Positions 9,837 through 20,430 of a DNA stretch of 64,000 nucleotides are shown here, piece by piece. The notes beneath the pieces are model-generated. The model was not told where the DNA came from and did not search any database. It saw only the letters and a list, made by a program, of their open reading frames with translations. Each line of letters starts with the position of its first letter. The stretch's first letter is position 1. The position numbers were made by a program, and so were the translations under genes. The stretch is taken from positions 782,074,772 through 782,138,771 of the forward strand of contig NC_053389.1 in the NCBI RefSeq assembly GCF_905171765.1. Reading direction: 5' to 3'. Source of the stretch: Bufo bufo. Its lineage: Eukaryota; Chordata; Amphibia; Anura; Bufonidae.

Positions 9837-9861
9837 GCAAAAAAGTGATAGGTTACCTTTT

Positions 9862-10524
9862 GTGTCATCCTATAATGAGCTGAGTCCTAGTATTGAACGA
9901 ATAGTGAGACAACAGTGGGGGATACTCAGGAGCGGCTATCCTACAATAGGGGCCTTTAGAGACCCCCCTATGATGGCATATAAAAGAGCAGGGAACATTA
10001 GAGATAGAATAGTGCACTCAAGGGTGCCAGAAAAAGGTCAGACAAGACAAACATTTTTTTAAACGAAGCGTACAGGGAGTTTCCCGTGTTTGGGATGTGT
10101 GAACTGTAAACTTATGTATAAGGATCGGTATTTACACATCCCAATACAGGAGAAACTTTTGACATCAAATATTATCTCACATGTGATTCATCGTGGGTAA
10201 TATATGTACTGTGGTGTCCGTGTAAAATGCTTTACGTAGGGGAGACTACGTGTGACATGAAAACCAGGTTAAATAATCATAGACAATCCATTATCCATTA
10301 GAAATAAAAGAAAAGACCTACCGGTATCAAAGCATTTTGTGGAAAAAAATCATGAGGAAAATGAATTAAAATTCATGATTTTAGATCATGTGAAACCGTT
10401 GGAAAGGGGTGGTGATAGGCTAACGGTATTAAAGAAAAATGAGCTTAGATGGATTTTTCGTCTTGATACATTGAAGCCCAAATGCTTGAATGTTGAATTT
10501 AGGGTAACTGGGGGTATGGTAGGT
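9862..10524 (+). pseudogene. PLE-3 endonuclease region (frameshifted)
   Basis: The frame at 9862-10062 encodes the PLE segment between RT and endonuclease, including SGYPTIGAFRDPPMMAYKRAGNIRD. In other frames follow the cysteine motif CLGCVNC (about 10090), then CDSSWVIYVLWCPCKMLYVGETT, the GIY-YIG core, and finally KFMILDHVKPLERGGDRL...RWIFRLDTLKPKCLN in the 10339-10527 frame. At least two frameshifts and stops separate these parts, so it is dead. It is close to the PLE-1 endonuclease in sequence (shared LWCPCK.LYVGETTCD), so the two belong to related families, unlike the palindromic PLE, whose core reads ECSCGLQYIGRTT. Confidence 0.82.
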
Positions 10525-10794
10525 TAGCGCCCTGTCATTCATTGCCTGTAGCTTTGTGTATTCGTATTGCTGTACCAGGTGAATTTAATGTATGTTACAT
10601 ATAACTACAATTGTCTAAATAATGCTATAATATGATTTTTCTACAGTTGAGAATACAATTCGTGATATAATGGAAAACATGGAAGCTGCTATGCTGGGAC
10701 ATATATTAGCTGGATACAAGAAAATGGAATAAGAAGGATCTCTAATGTATATATTTGCCCAAAAGATTGCCCTTAAACAAAATGGTGGAGATCG

Positions 10795-10950
10795 GGAGTG
10801 CGTCTCCGGGATGAGGACGTTCGATGATGCATGGGCGTGCGGTGTGTTGGTTGGTTCGCGGGCACTTTTGTGCGCGCTGGACGGGCAGACACTGCACTGA
10901 TACCTGGCGTCGCGATCGTTTGTCCTCCGCCCCGGATGACGTCGATTAGA
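10795..10950 (+). promoter_or_regulatory. CpG-rich patch in the PLE-3 tail
   Basis: An isolated CpG-rich, GC-rich stretch with GTGCGCGCTGG, GGCGTCGCGATCG, CTCCGCCCC (GC-box-like) and ATGACGTCG (CRE-like, 10936-10944). It occupies the same relative position, between endonuclease stop and hairpin motif, as the patches in the other two PLEs. Promoter function is inferred. Confidence 0.3.
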
Positions 10951-11389
10951 TATGTAACGCCAAGTAGGCGGGATTTGGGTTGACACATGCGCACTAGGTA
11001 TTGGGAGACGTGCTGAATATAGCGTGCAGTACCGCGACTTAAGATGAATTTTTATCTCCCTTATTTGCCATATGAAATACAGCTTTAATGCCCCAGCAAG
11101 GTATTTTTTGATATCTATGTTTTTAATGCACCATGCACTTTATTATGTTATCACTATGAGTATATGAATTCTATGTTTAATATCACAGGTATGATATATG
11201 GATTGCTGTTGAACATGTATTGAGCGCCATCTGTCTCTGTTCACATTGAGATGTGGTTTGGAAAATAATGAATTGTAACATTGTTAAAAAAAAGGGGAGA
11301 GTGCACGTTTTCTATGGGATGATTAATTAGCTTGAATTAATCAAAATATGTATATATACTAGCACTACTACACTTTATGTTTCACTTGG

Positions 11390-11424
11390 CTTGAAAAAGG
11401 TTCTGAGAGAGAACCGAAGTGTTG
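11390..11424 (+). promoter_or_regulatory. Hammerhead-like hairpin motif in PLE-3
   Basis: CTTGAAAAA is followed by a GGTTC/GAACC stem (11399-11403 and 11411-11415) and then GAAGTG. This is the same layout as in PLE-1 and the palindromic PLE, with GAAGT in place of GAAAC, suggesting decay. Confidence 0.35.
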
Positions 11425-11569
11425 ATATATGACATGTGTGAATAAATAGCAAATTTTTTCATCTTTCAAGGAGTGCTGCGGAATTTTATTATGTGTTTAT
11501 CATCCTGAATCGAGGGATTACCGCTGGCACCCATCTTTCAATCTAATAAAGGAGTGCTGCCTGTTTTTT

Positions 11570-11688
11570 TTATGGATATATATATATATACACACTAAAG
11601 AGGACAGTATACCGTACATATATATACTACAGAGGACAGTATACTGTATAGTTATACTACAGAGAACAGTATACTGTGTGTATATATA
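11570..11688. repeat. (TA)n and TACAGAGGACAGTATACTG minisatellite
   Basis: A short (TA)n run is followed by three imperfect copies of ACTACAGAGGACAGTATACT, each containing the palindrome AGTATACT, up to the TA flank of the next Tc1-like element. Confidence 0.8.
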
Positions 11689-12097
11689 CAGTACAGACCA
11701 AAAGTTTGGACACACCTTCTTATTCAAAGAGTTTTCTTTATTTTCATGACTATGAAAATTGTAGATTCACACTGAAGGCATCAAAACTATGAATTGACAC
11801 ATGTGGAATTATATACATAACAAACAAGTGTGAAACAACTGAAAATATGTCATATTCTAGGTTCTTCAAAGTAGCCACCTTTTGCTTTGATTACTGCTTT
11901 GCACACTCTTGGCATTCTCTTGATGAGCTTCAAGAGGTAGTCCCTTGAAATGGTTTTCACTTCACAGGTGTGCCCTGTCAGGTTTAATAAGTGGGATTTC
12001 TTGCCTTATAAATGGGGTTGGGACCATCAGTTGCGTTGAGAAGTCAGGTGGATACACAGCTGATAGTCCTACTGAATAGACTGTTAGAATTAGTATT

Positions 12098-12196
12098 ATG
12101 GCAAGAAAAAAGCAGCTAAGTAAAGAAAAACGAGTGGCCATCATTACTTTAAGAAATGAAGGTCAGTCAGTCAGCCGAAAAATTGGGAAAACGTTT
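12098..12196 (+). pseudogene. Tc1-like transposase N-terminus (deleted)
   Basis: Starts MARKKQLSKEKRVAIITLRNEG and reads through the beginning of the first helix-turn-helix (SRKIGKTFKV), then hits TGA at 12209 shortly after the deletion point. About 33 codons remain of a protein that is normally about 340 residues long. The rest of the DNA-binding domain and the first two catalytic acidic residues are missing. Confidence 0.8.
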
Positions 12197-12201
12197 AAAG
12201 T

Positions 12202-12483
12202 AAGGGCTATTTGACCATGAAGGAGAGTGATGGGGTGCTGCGCCAGATGACCTGGCCTCCACAGTCACCGGACCTTAACCCAATCGAGATGGTTTGGGGT
12301 GAGCTGGACCGCAGAGTGAAGGCAAAAGGGCCAACAAGTGCTAAGCATCTCTGGGAACTCCTTCAAGACTGTTGGAAGACCATTTCAGGGGACTACCTCT
12401 TGAAGCTCATCAAGAGAATGCCAAGAGTGTGCAAAGCAGTAATCAAAGCAAAAAGTGGCTACTTTGAAGAACCTAGAATATGA
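12202..12483 (+). pseudogene. Tc1-like transposase C-terminus
   Basis: The frame reads LRQMTWPPQSPDLNPIEMVWGELDRRVKAKG in pieces, the conserved C-terminal block of Tc1 transposases that contains the third catalytic residue (the E of NPIE). It ends with RMPRVCKAVIKAKSGYFEEP and a stop at 12481-12483. It joins the N-terminal remnant across an internal deletion of roughly 600-700 bp (inferred from family length). It cannot be active. Confidence 0.85.
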
Positions 12484-12626
12484 CATACTGTATTTTCAGT
12501 TGTTTCCCACTTGTTTGTTATGTATATAATTCCACATGTGTTAATTCATAGTTTTGATGCCTTCATAGTCATGAAAATAAAGAAAACTCTTTGAATGAGA
12601 AGGTGTGTCCAAACTTTTGGTCTGTA

Positions 12627-12629
<3 letters not shown>

Positions 12630-12672
<43 letters not shown>

Positions 12673-12691
12673 TACAGAGAAAAGTATACTG
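12630..12691. repeat. (TA)n microsatellite plus minisatellite copy
   Basis: A (TA)n run (12630-12666) is followed by CACACTACAGAGAAAAGTATACTG, another copy of the motif at 3295-3320 and 11590-11680. Confidence 0.8.
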
Positions 12692-12928
12692 CTACAGATG
12701 GATCTGGAAAGATTGGATGCTTGGGCAGATAAGTGGCAGATGAGGTTTAACACTGACAAATGTAAAGTTATGCACATGGGAAGGAATAATGCAAGTCACC
12801 CGTACATACTAAATGGTAAAACACTGGGTAACACTGACATGGAAAAGGACTTACGAGTTTTAGCATACAGCAAACTTAACTGTAGAAATCAGTGTCAGGC
12901 AGCTGCTGTCAAGGCCAATAGGATGTAA
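12692..12928 (+). pseudogene. LINE reverse transcriptase C-terminal fragment
   Basis: About 79 codons read in one frame: LQMDLERLDAWADKWQMRF, then NTDKCKVMHMGR, ILNGKTL and EKDLRVL, ending CQAAAVKANRM. This is the well-conserved segment after the RT catalytic core of CR1/L2-type non-LTR retrotransposons, normally followed by a short connector to the 3' end. The conserved EKDLGV is EKDLRV here. It begins immediately after the TA-minisatellite block, so it is truncated on the 5' side. No catalytic YxDD is present. It is a dead fragment. Confidence 0.8.
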
Positions 12929-12929
12929 C

Positions 12930-13115
12930 TGCAGATGGAGCTGGTTACTGCAGTGTTGCTTCCATTCACTTCAATGGGAGAAGCAGTGCCGTAACCAGCT
13001 CTGACCACTGCACAATGGATGATGCTGTGTGCATGGGACCTTCCTCAGAACAGCTGATCCACAAGTGGTATGGGGTGTCAGACCCCTGCAGATCAGATAT
13101 TGATCGGTCTAAGGG
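12930..13115 (+). repeat. Dispersed short repeat fragment (frog-type)
   Basis: Contains CATTCACTTCAATGGGAG, ACCACTGCACAATGGATG, and TGGGGTGTCAGACCCCTGCA followed by GATCAGATATTGAT. I recognise this order from a very abundant short interspersed repeat in frog genomes. Class not determined. Confidence 0.5.
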
Positions 13116-14024
13116 CATCTACCATATTCTGGAAATTAGTACCCCAACACATCTGACTCTGCAAACTACAACAATGCTGCTGCAACTATACTATCATCTG
13201 AGGAGCTTCTACCATAACTTACTGCCCCTTCCCTTGTAGACTGTTAGCCTTGGAATTAATAGGACCTTAAAAGAAATATTATTATAGGGAATATGGAGAA
13301 GAGGACTTGTTCTCCTTTTCAAAGCAGGTACTAAAATGTTCAAGGTGGACATATGAAATCACACATATATTTGCAAAATCTAGACACCAATATTCCATGT
13401 GAAAGTGTAGCAAACTGATATAACAAGCGCCTTCCAGATCCCAGATGAGTGGAAATAACAATTTTAAACACTAAAGTGCTCAATTAAAACATTTACTTCT
13501 GCTCTATACGCCACAGAAATCTCGCTTACTTAGAATGCCATCTGCATTAAAAATTTTCTCTCAACAGATTGTTGGCACGTTTGAGTTTTATTTGCTTGGC
13601 AAGGAGATATGAAAATGTGTTGAGAAGACGTCAATATCGCCCACCCACTGACATATGAGATGGGAATTGCACTATGTATCTAGGAAAATATTCTTAATCC
13701 AATAAAAAAAAAATACTCATCATCTCATCCATTTGAGCACGAAGAGGCCACCGTGTCCAATTGGCCAGCATTATGACGTCATTATGCGCTATGTGAAATT
13801 TTGCGAAGCAGCTGAATCAAATTTTTCTAAACTTTTCTCGACACTAATGGTGAGTATAAAGCTTCTATTCAGGCGTATGTGTCTCTATGGTTACAGACTA
13901 CAAACAATTTCTATATGTAGTCTGACCTTGTAGTCATATTACTTCAATCCCTCTTCTTGCTAATCTACAGACAGTAGAACATAGTGCAGAGGGAGGATCT
14001 GACTTCAGGATCAGACTACTGACA
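13116..14024. other. No gene recognised; high-complexity noncoding DNA
   Basis: No ORF with recognisable similarity. The stretch 13480-13860 is unusually complex and keeps several CpGs compared with its surroundings, but nothing else marks it. Confidence 0.5.
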
Positions 14025-14026
14025 CT

Positions 14027-14181
14027 GGGGGAGATTTATCAAACTGGTGTAAAGGACAACTGGTTTAGATTCCACCTTACATTTTCCAAAGGAGCTCTAA
14101 AAAAATGACAGTTGTAATCTGATTGGTTGCTATGGACAACTAAGCCAGTTTTCCTTTACACCAGTTTTGGTAAATCTACCC
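14027..14181. mobile_element. Foldback MITE (155 bp)
   Basis: The left end GGGGAGATTTATCAAACTGG and the right end CCAGTTTTGGTAAATCTACCC are inverted repeats extending inward through TGTAAAGGA/TCCTTTACA. The middle contains ATCTGATTGGTTGCTATGG, typical of a very common frog MITE. Confidence 0.8.
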
Positions 14182-14309
14182 AACTGGGTTTATTTGTAGT
14201 GTGTAACCAGGGTGCTACATAGGTGTTTATAAGAGCTGCATACATAAAACAGTATAAAAGTTGTAATCAATACTATTTGAAGATTTGCCTTATTATTAAT
14301 TTTAGATTT

Positions 14310-15660
14310 ATTCTAACAACTAGCAGAAGGACACGGCTTTGCACGAGTATATTTTATCTATTTCATTTAATGTTTGTGTGTGTCGTAAAAAGATACAGTA
14401 TCCACTATAACAGTGACATCTACAGCACCCTGCCCCTTTAACAGTGACCTCCAGAGTGGCCTGCCCCCTTAATAGTAGCATTCACAGTGCCCTCCCCTTT
14501 AACAGCGACCTCAACAGCGGCCACCCCTTTATTAGTGACCTCCACAGTCACTGTGACATCTCATTAACAGTGATTTCCACAATAATACGCCCCCTTAGCA
14601 GTGACCTCCACATAGCTCCATTCCCTTAAAATCTGACCTCCACAACATCCTGCCCCCTTAATAGTGACCTCTACAGCTCCCTTCCCCTTAACACTCACCT
14701 CCATAGCAGACTGTCCCCTTAACTATGACCTCCACCATTCCCTGTCCCTTAACAATGACCTCCACAGCGCCCGCCCCTTTAACAGTGACCTCCACAGCAT
14801 TCCTCCCATTTAACAGTGACCTCCACAGAATCCCGCCCCCTTAACAGTGACCTCCACAGCAGCCCACCCCTTTAACAGTGACCTCCACAGCGGCCACCTC
14901 ATTATTAGTGACCTCCACAGTACCCCATCTCCTTAACAGTGATTTCCACAACACCCCGTCCCCTTAACAGTGGCCTCTACAGCAATCTGCCCCTAGTGTG
15001 GCTAGAGGTCCGGTTTTAGGCCGGACAGTCCGGCTTTCAGATTACCTGTCCTCCATCTAGCGCAGGGCCTGGATGGACACAGGGATGTCCTTTTGAACAG
15101 TTTACTCTCAGACAGCAGCACTATGCTGTCTGAGTGTGAGCTGCAGGGAGAAAGTCATCCTCCCTCCCACCCCTGCAGCTGCCAGAAGTTGATTTTTTCC
15201 TTCATTTTTTCAATCTCCGTAAGCTGCGGAGTGGTAGGGGACATGCCCTAACAGGTCGGGGTGTGGCTTAGCTGGCCACCCTATCTGCCCCCTTGACTGT
15301 GACCTCCACAGCACTCCACTCCCTTAACAGTGTCACCCACAGAACCCTGCCCCTTTAAAGTTGACCTACAGCAGTGAAGAAAAATGGCTGGGTTGTTATG
15401 AACCTGGTGTAAAACTGTGTGTATGTGGAGACTAAGGGCCTGCAAGCTTCTATAGGCTGATAAGGGTCATGTGACCAGGCTTCTATTGGCTAATGCATTT
15501 TTTGGGAATATCTCAGGAACGGTATGCGCTAGAGAGCAGAGACCCGGTCTAAAACCTTCCCGGACACCTGATGTACCTGTGTGCCAAATTTTGTGATTGT
15601 AAATGCGATAGTGGGGATTCCTTTATACACACATACACTCAGCATTATATATTAGATATA
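14310..15660 (+). repeat. Unclassified repeat with a decaying CCTTTAACAGTGACCTCCACAG minisatellite
   Basis: Starts with AAGGACACGGCTTTGCACGA. It then carries about 25 diverged copies of a roughly 30-bp unit around TTAACAGTGACCTCCACAG (14415-14985 and 15290-15375) and ends with CTCAGCATTATATATTAGAT. Start, body and tail occur together in other frog repeats I recall, so this is probably one dispersed element. It is split by a hAT MITE. Confidence 0.55.
14994..15283. mobile_element. hAT-type MITE with 8-bp target duplication
   Basis: The ends TAGTGTGGCTAGA and (inverse) TAGGGTGGCCAGC match at 11 of 13 positions. The flanks carry the 8-bp direct repeat TCTGCCCC (14986-14993 and 15284-15291), the target duplication length of hAT elements. 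No coding capacity. Confidence 0.85.
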
Positions 15661-16064
15661 AAACGGCTGCTATTTAGAGACTTAGAGGAGAGTGTGAGAG
15701 GAGGATAGGAGTGGTAGTAGTATGAACATAGGTAGTTGTCATGGATTCACAGTGGCTGAATCCTTCTCCCTCACTCCCTGGTTGAAGTCTCCTGTGGAGA
15801 GAAGGTGCAGTTGATCAAGATATCAAGAAGTGCAAGGCTACCAATACTTCCACACATTCTGGAGGCACAAGTCTTAGTAAAGAGTTTCAACAAGTTCTTG
15901 CTGACTCATGGGTCATCTCGAGTTCCTCTGATATGCAGTACCTTACATACCCATTCCTTACAAACTATTCCAGCTGAGGGGTGCTTTTAAATCTATTTTC
16001 TTCTGCAATGTCTGCAATTCCTAACTGTGAGGTGCAGACTCCAAAAGCAACAATGCAAGCTGCC
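15661..16064. other. No feature recognised
   Basis: Noncoding DNA without recognisable repeats or ORFs. Confidence 0.5.
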
Positions 16065-16400
16065 ACACAAGTAGGAAAGGGCGGTTGGAGACCAAAAATA
16101 CCCTAACCAGACGAAGGTACGCCGAAACGCGCGTTGGGGTTGGCGCCATCCTGGAGGAGACACAGTATGGGTAATTGTCCTATGTCCTGCTTTCAATTGT
16201 ATCCTATATATGCACTTTAGCAAATAACCATGTCGGACTAACTAGGACCTGTGTCCACTGTATGTTTCCTCCAGTGATGCCGTTTTTTTATCTCCTGTAC
16301 CAATTCTTTTAACTATGCATGTATTTAATTGTGATATTTAATTGTGATTTTTGCAATAAAGAATTTAATCAGTATTAGCGGTCTGGCATTTTCTATGTAG
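16065..16400 (+). mobile_element. PLE 3' tail fragment
   Basis: Contains the hairpin-GAAACG motif followed by a roughly 250-bp AT-rich tail ending in AATAAAGAATTTAATC. The layout matches the 3' noncoding end of Penelope-like elements elsewhere in the window. No coding part remains. Confidence 0.5.
16101..16146 (+). promoter_or_regulatory. Hammerhead-like motif in a PLE tail
   Basis: ACCAGACGAAGG, TACG, CCGAAACGCGCG and GGTTGG are arranged as in a minimal hammerhead: a first core close to CUGACGA (with one mismatch, CAGACGA), a 2-bp GG/CC stem II with a TACG loop, a GAAAC core, and an AACC/GGTT outer stem. It is the copy with the most hammerhead-like first core. Confidence 0.45.
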
Positions 16401-16529
16401 GTTATGTAACTTTAAAATGAACTGAACTTGCATTTGAAAGTGTAGGAGCACACGGGCAGGATGGAAACAGAACTTGGAGCACAACAGGAACACAGGCAGG
16501 AAATATCACAGGATAAATGCAGGGGAATC

Positions 16530-16875
16530 ACAATAGCACTTGACCATCAAACACCTTTGCTGGTCACCATGGAACCTACAGGTCAGGCATACTGCCTGTT
16601 GATTAAAATGATACCTGGATGGAAATCTGTTTCGCCGTTCCAGAGAAAACAGTTTTCAATATGTAAATGAGGGCTACATTCAAGGTGTGGGCACCTGAGG
16701 GGCTAGGGCCAGGCCCTCAGTCCGCTGAAATCGTAATTTACACAGAAGAAAACGGTTTTCTCTGGAATGGCAAAACCGATTTTTCCATTTTTTAATCAAC
16801 AAGATCAACCCTACCAGATAGTATGCCTGGTTAAAAGGGGTTGATCCTGGTGACAGGGGCTCTTTAAGTATCCTT
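16530..16875. repeat. Foldback repeat
   Basis: A 17-bp arm at 16634-16650 (GCCGTTCCAGAGAAAAC) pairs with 16755-16771, with one mismatch. Weaker inverted similarity extends outward through GGCATACTG-type sequence to about 16540 and 16870. Probably a decayed MITE. Confidence 0.55.
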
Positions 16876-17858
16876 TAACATCCCAACTTAAATTTTAATT
16901 TTTTTGGCCTTTACTATGAGGAATAACAGATAAGCCGTGTGTCGCAGTGCGCTCCATATGATGCAGACTGCATTCGTTGCCATATGCTGCAAGTCACATT
17001 GGCAGTTTAATATCTGCAGAGTCTGCCTTTAACACACAGAGCAGATGTGATTTTTAATGGTAATTGATGAAACCACATAATCTTTACCATCCACCTCTAT
17101 CTCTATCACACCTTATGTGTGTATATTATTCATTGCCCCGTAACAGTCTCTTAATGGGCGAATATGCATCAAATCTATTAGCATTCAGCCATCTTGGAAT
17201 TTCCTTTGCTTTCCCAGTTTTTTATTAGGCCTTTTCTGTTTCATCTTCTTTCCAAAGCTACTGTATATGCAGTTTTTTCGGACTGTAGGGCACACATTCA
17301 GAATAAGATCCACCCAATGGTATACCTACCACAGACGCAATGGAAAGAAGTTTGAAAAGAACGAGACTTGACCGCAGTGCTAACTCAACCTCGATGGATA
17401 TAGCAATATCCTCCTTATTGTTGTTTCTCTTATGCATTTCAGGATTGCACCAGTCCCTTTGTAAAAAATTCCATGTTGTTGTATCTATCGAAGGGGCCGA
17501 GCACGTAACTGATAAAACGGTAAAGTACATATTGATATTTCCATCCCGGGTTGTCATTTGAAGTAGCGTCACCATTAAGTCCCATTTTTTTTTCTGACTT
17601 CTCTCCATTTTGTTAAAGGTCCTGTATTCTAAATTACCAATAGGGACAGTGTGCTACATATCAGAGGGCCCTTTATTGTGCACGACTGATTGTTGTGCCC
17701 TGAGTGAAATAGCATTTGCCTTGATATGTGTTGTCTTCCCTATGGTCTTACCTATAATGCAGTTCTTCTGTGATTTGAATTTTTAGCTACCAGAGAGGGG
17801 TTTCAGACCAGGTTGGTTGTATCACTTCTTTTAATAGATGATGAGACCCTATGTAAGG
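16876..17858. other. No feature recognised
   Basis: Noncoding DNA. The two overlapping frames at 17258-17608 on opposite strands show no recognisable protein features. Confidence 0.5.
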
Positions 17859-17964
17859 GTAAGGCCACGTGGTTAGGTTTCCTGATGCAGTTTTGGAATC
17901 CAAAACCAGGAGTGTATCTGTCTTCCAAAACTGCATCAGGAAACCTGACTGTGTGACCCTTAAC
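17859..17964. mobile_element. Short hairpin MITE (106 bp)
   Basis: The perfect 24-bp arms AGGTTTCCTGATGCAGTTTT... (17875-17898) and 17923-17946 are separated by 24 bp. Outside them TAAGGCCACGTGGTT and the inverse of ACCCTTA extend an imperfect terminal repeat. Confidence 0.75.
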
Positions 17965-19551
17965 CTAAGGACGTCTTCTCCACAAGCCTTACAAAGTAGG
18001 CTGTGTGAAATTAACCCAAGGATCATGCTCCAAAATTCACCAAGTCCTCTTGTCCTTGATTGTAAGTAGTGTAATAGTTTTAAACTCTGCCAGAATGGGG
18101 ACTCTTCATAGCTAGAGATGCCACTGGATGCACTCAAGCTCAGAGAGTGGAAAAACAAATTTGGGGTGCTAATGGTAGACTACTTAGGTGACAAGGTGAC
18201 AGTGAGTGATGGTGCAGCATATAAAGCTTGAAGAGGGGTGACCTTATTGGTGACACAGGGCATGATGGTCAGAGCTGGAGGACTGGGTTGGAGCTTTGGA
18301 TTGTCCTGTGTGTGAAAGGGTAATTTCCAAAAACTTGCATTCACTGGGATAAAAGAATGCCATAAGAATGCTCTGGTCTCCAGCTAATCTTTTTCAGATT
18401 GAAGGGACGCGAATATGCGTAAGACGCTACAGGGTGGAGTTGCTGTCCACATATGGAAGTCCAGTCAGGGGGAACATATGACTCATGTGCCTTGAATGCC
18501 CTCATCTACAGGATATGACGACCAGCCAGCGATTTTATAGGAAACTAATAAAAAATGCAAAGCTTGCAATAAGCTATTACTAAATGAGACATTTGGAAAA
18601 CAATAGAGGTCTGCTCGTTAACTTGTCTTGTGGTCCCCTATAACAAAAGACAATGGAAAGTTGGACAGCAGCTCCACTCCATATAATGACCCACTGGATC
18701 ACTGGTAAAGGGTTGACTTTGCAGTGGATCGCTGCTAAAGAGAGCTGGAGCCAACACACTTTTTTAGTAAACATATTTTCCCTTTTCTTGGGCATTGTAT
18801 ATCCCAAACATTTGAGTATAGACATCAAATAGTTAAAAATGGCAGTCTTAGTGCAGTTGCTTGGGTGATAAACTGCCTCCCGCCTCCTCCTTTGCTGAGC
18901 AGGCCTAGAGAAAGGACGTGTTTAAGCTGCTGAGAGCTAGGCCTAGTGCAGGGAACCTTCATCGCTTAGACTGAAACCTGCCAGAGAAGAAACTGAATGA
19001 CTACTCCCTGAGAGAAAGAACAGACATTTTGCAGATTGTTGATAACCACTTGCTGGACAGACAGTAAGGTGTTGCATGTTTATGGCAATAGACTTTAGTG
19101 TATGTGTAAAGGGTTAATTGCTTCTGGCAACCAGTTCTAAAATCTGCACCCCGTGGCCTGGGTATTGCAGAAAGAGTTAATGAGAATGGAATTGCTATGA
19201 CCAAGGGTGCTTAAGCCACTCGAAAAGCATAAATCCTGGTAATTATATATTTTTTTCTATGTGTCCTACATAAAGATGTGGATTTTATCGAGTGCTGAAT
19301 CCCTTCTATATTTTTTGGATTACTCTTCTGAGGAGCTAGTCCTGTGTTCATACACGGATGCGTATTTATGATGTTTCCAGGTGAGCTGATTCAATGGAAC
19401 TGCATGCCTGTGGTTATTTGGGCAGATTGAAAAGTGTATCTAGAGAGAGACTCGGGGAGAATAATTACCATCATTGTACTGTCTATACACAGGTATTAGG
19501 AAAAGCCTATTCTGTGATTAATCTCAGAGCAGTGCCTATTGCTGCTATATG
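17965..19551. other. No feature recognised
   Basis: Noncoding DNA with no recognisable genes, RNA or clear repeats. Confidence 0.45.
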
Positions 19552-20140
19552 TGTAGTACCCCAGACCTGGGGGTAATACACTTGTAAATAGTTAAGTATT
19601 ATATTGGTATGTATTTTATATATAGCCATTTGTTCCAGTTAAGCATATGTTTGGCAAAGGTTGACAGGGACAGGGCCTAACCACCTTGTTCCTCCCTACT
19701 TGATAGGAATTGATTGGTCCTACTTCCTGCCAGGAGTTGGAGTTCCTGTGTGACCTGAGTGTGGAGAGGAAGCAAAAGCCTGAGCTCCTGCTCCATAAGA
19801 GGATTCTCCAGAGAGATCAAAAATATACAGCATCAAGTAAATTGTTGAGAAGACAGCAGAGTGAACAGCTACAGACAGCATTACTGTCGCTGCTGTGAGG
19901 TGAGGGACTACGGCTAAGACACCGTGACACAACACTTCATCAGGGCCTCTACCACTCCCATCCTCTGCACTGACTCCTAAGGGGCTTGTTGCATATGCAA
20001 TGCAACTCTTATCATCTATTCAGTAAAGAGAGACTCTGTTTATAACAACTAAACAAGCCTGGTCGTTGACTTCACCTTCCATCCGCTGGCCTCTATCATT
20101 CTGCTCTCCTGCCATGTACATCAAAACCCATATACACGAA
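19552..20140 (+). mobile_element. Possible solo LTR
   Basis: Begins TGTAGTACCCCAGACCTGGG and contains a TATATATAG box near 19616. Its end region reads CAGTAAAGAGAGACTCTG, which resembles the polyadenylation and R/U5 part of LTRs. I found no primer-binding site, ORF or second LTR, and no target duplication. Low confidence. Confidence 0.3.
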
Positions 20141-20149
20141 GGGCACATT

Positions 20150-20430
20150 ACCAGGGGTGTAACTACCATAGTGGCAGACCATGCAACTGCTATGGTGCCC
20201 AGGACAAGAGGGGGCCCAGTCTTAGTTGGGATTATCTCCTCTTCTACTGGGGGTGAAAACTTGGTCAGGACTCTACCCTGTAAAGGAACAACTTTTAGCA
20301 AATGAGGCAGTGTAAAAAATGCCCCAAGGGTTATTGAAAGGAGTTTAGGCGGAAACCCTTCTGTCCTGTAGGTGAGGCCTGCTTTGATCCTTGCTGTGGG
20401 GCCCTTACTTTTCTTTGTACATCACTGCAC
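20150..20430 (+). mobile_element. MITE-like dispersed repeat
   Basis: Starts CAGGGGTGTAACTACCATAG and contains AGAGGGGGCCCAGTC and CTACTGGGGGTGAAAAC. I recognise this sequence from frog and other vertebrate assemblies as a short interspersed DNA element with GGGGTGTAACTA ends. The right end is diverged. Confidence 0.55.

Larger units (their letters stand above)
9771..11560 (+). mobile_element. PLE-3: 5'-truncated Penelope-like element with inverted end segment
   Basis: A plus-strand PLE remnant lies between (TA)n tracts. It holds a decayed endonuclease region (9862-10524), a noncoding tail with a CpG-rich patch and a hairpin-GAAC motif, and a 3' end with GCTGGCACCCA and GGAGTGCTGCC, both shared with PLE-1. 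The first 66 bp (9771-9836) are an inverted copy of 11427-11492 from its own tail, so the remnant is flanked by inverted segments. The RT domain is absent. Confidence 0.8.
11689..12629 (+). mobile_element. Internally deleted Tc1-like element (941 bp)
   Basis: The terminal inverted repeats begin CAGTACAGACCAAAAGTTTG at 11689 and end with the inverse at 12629, each flanked by TA. Inner sequences also pair over about 200 bp. The transposase gene has lost its middle, so the element is non-autonomous. A second right-end copy lies at 3135-3258. Confidence 0.9.

Noticed and set aside
17258..18158. Overlapping frames of 66-123 codons
   Set aside because: No recognisable motif and no splice context. 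The 17859-17964 part is a hairpin MITE.
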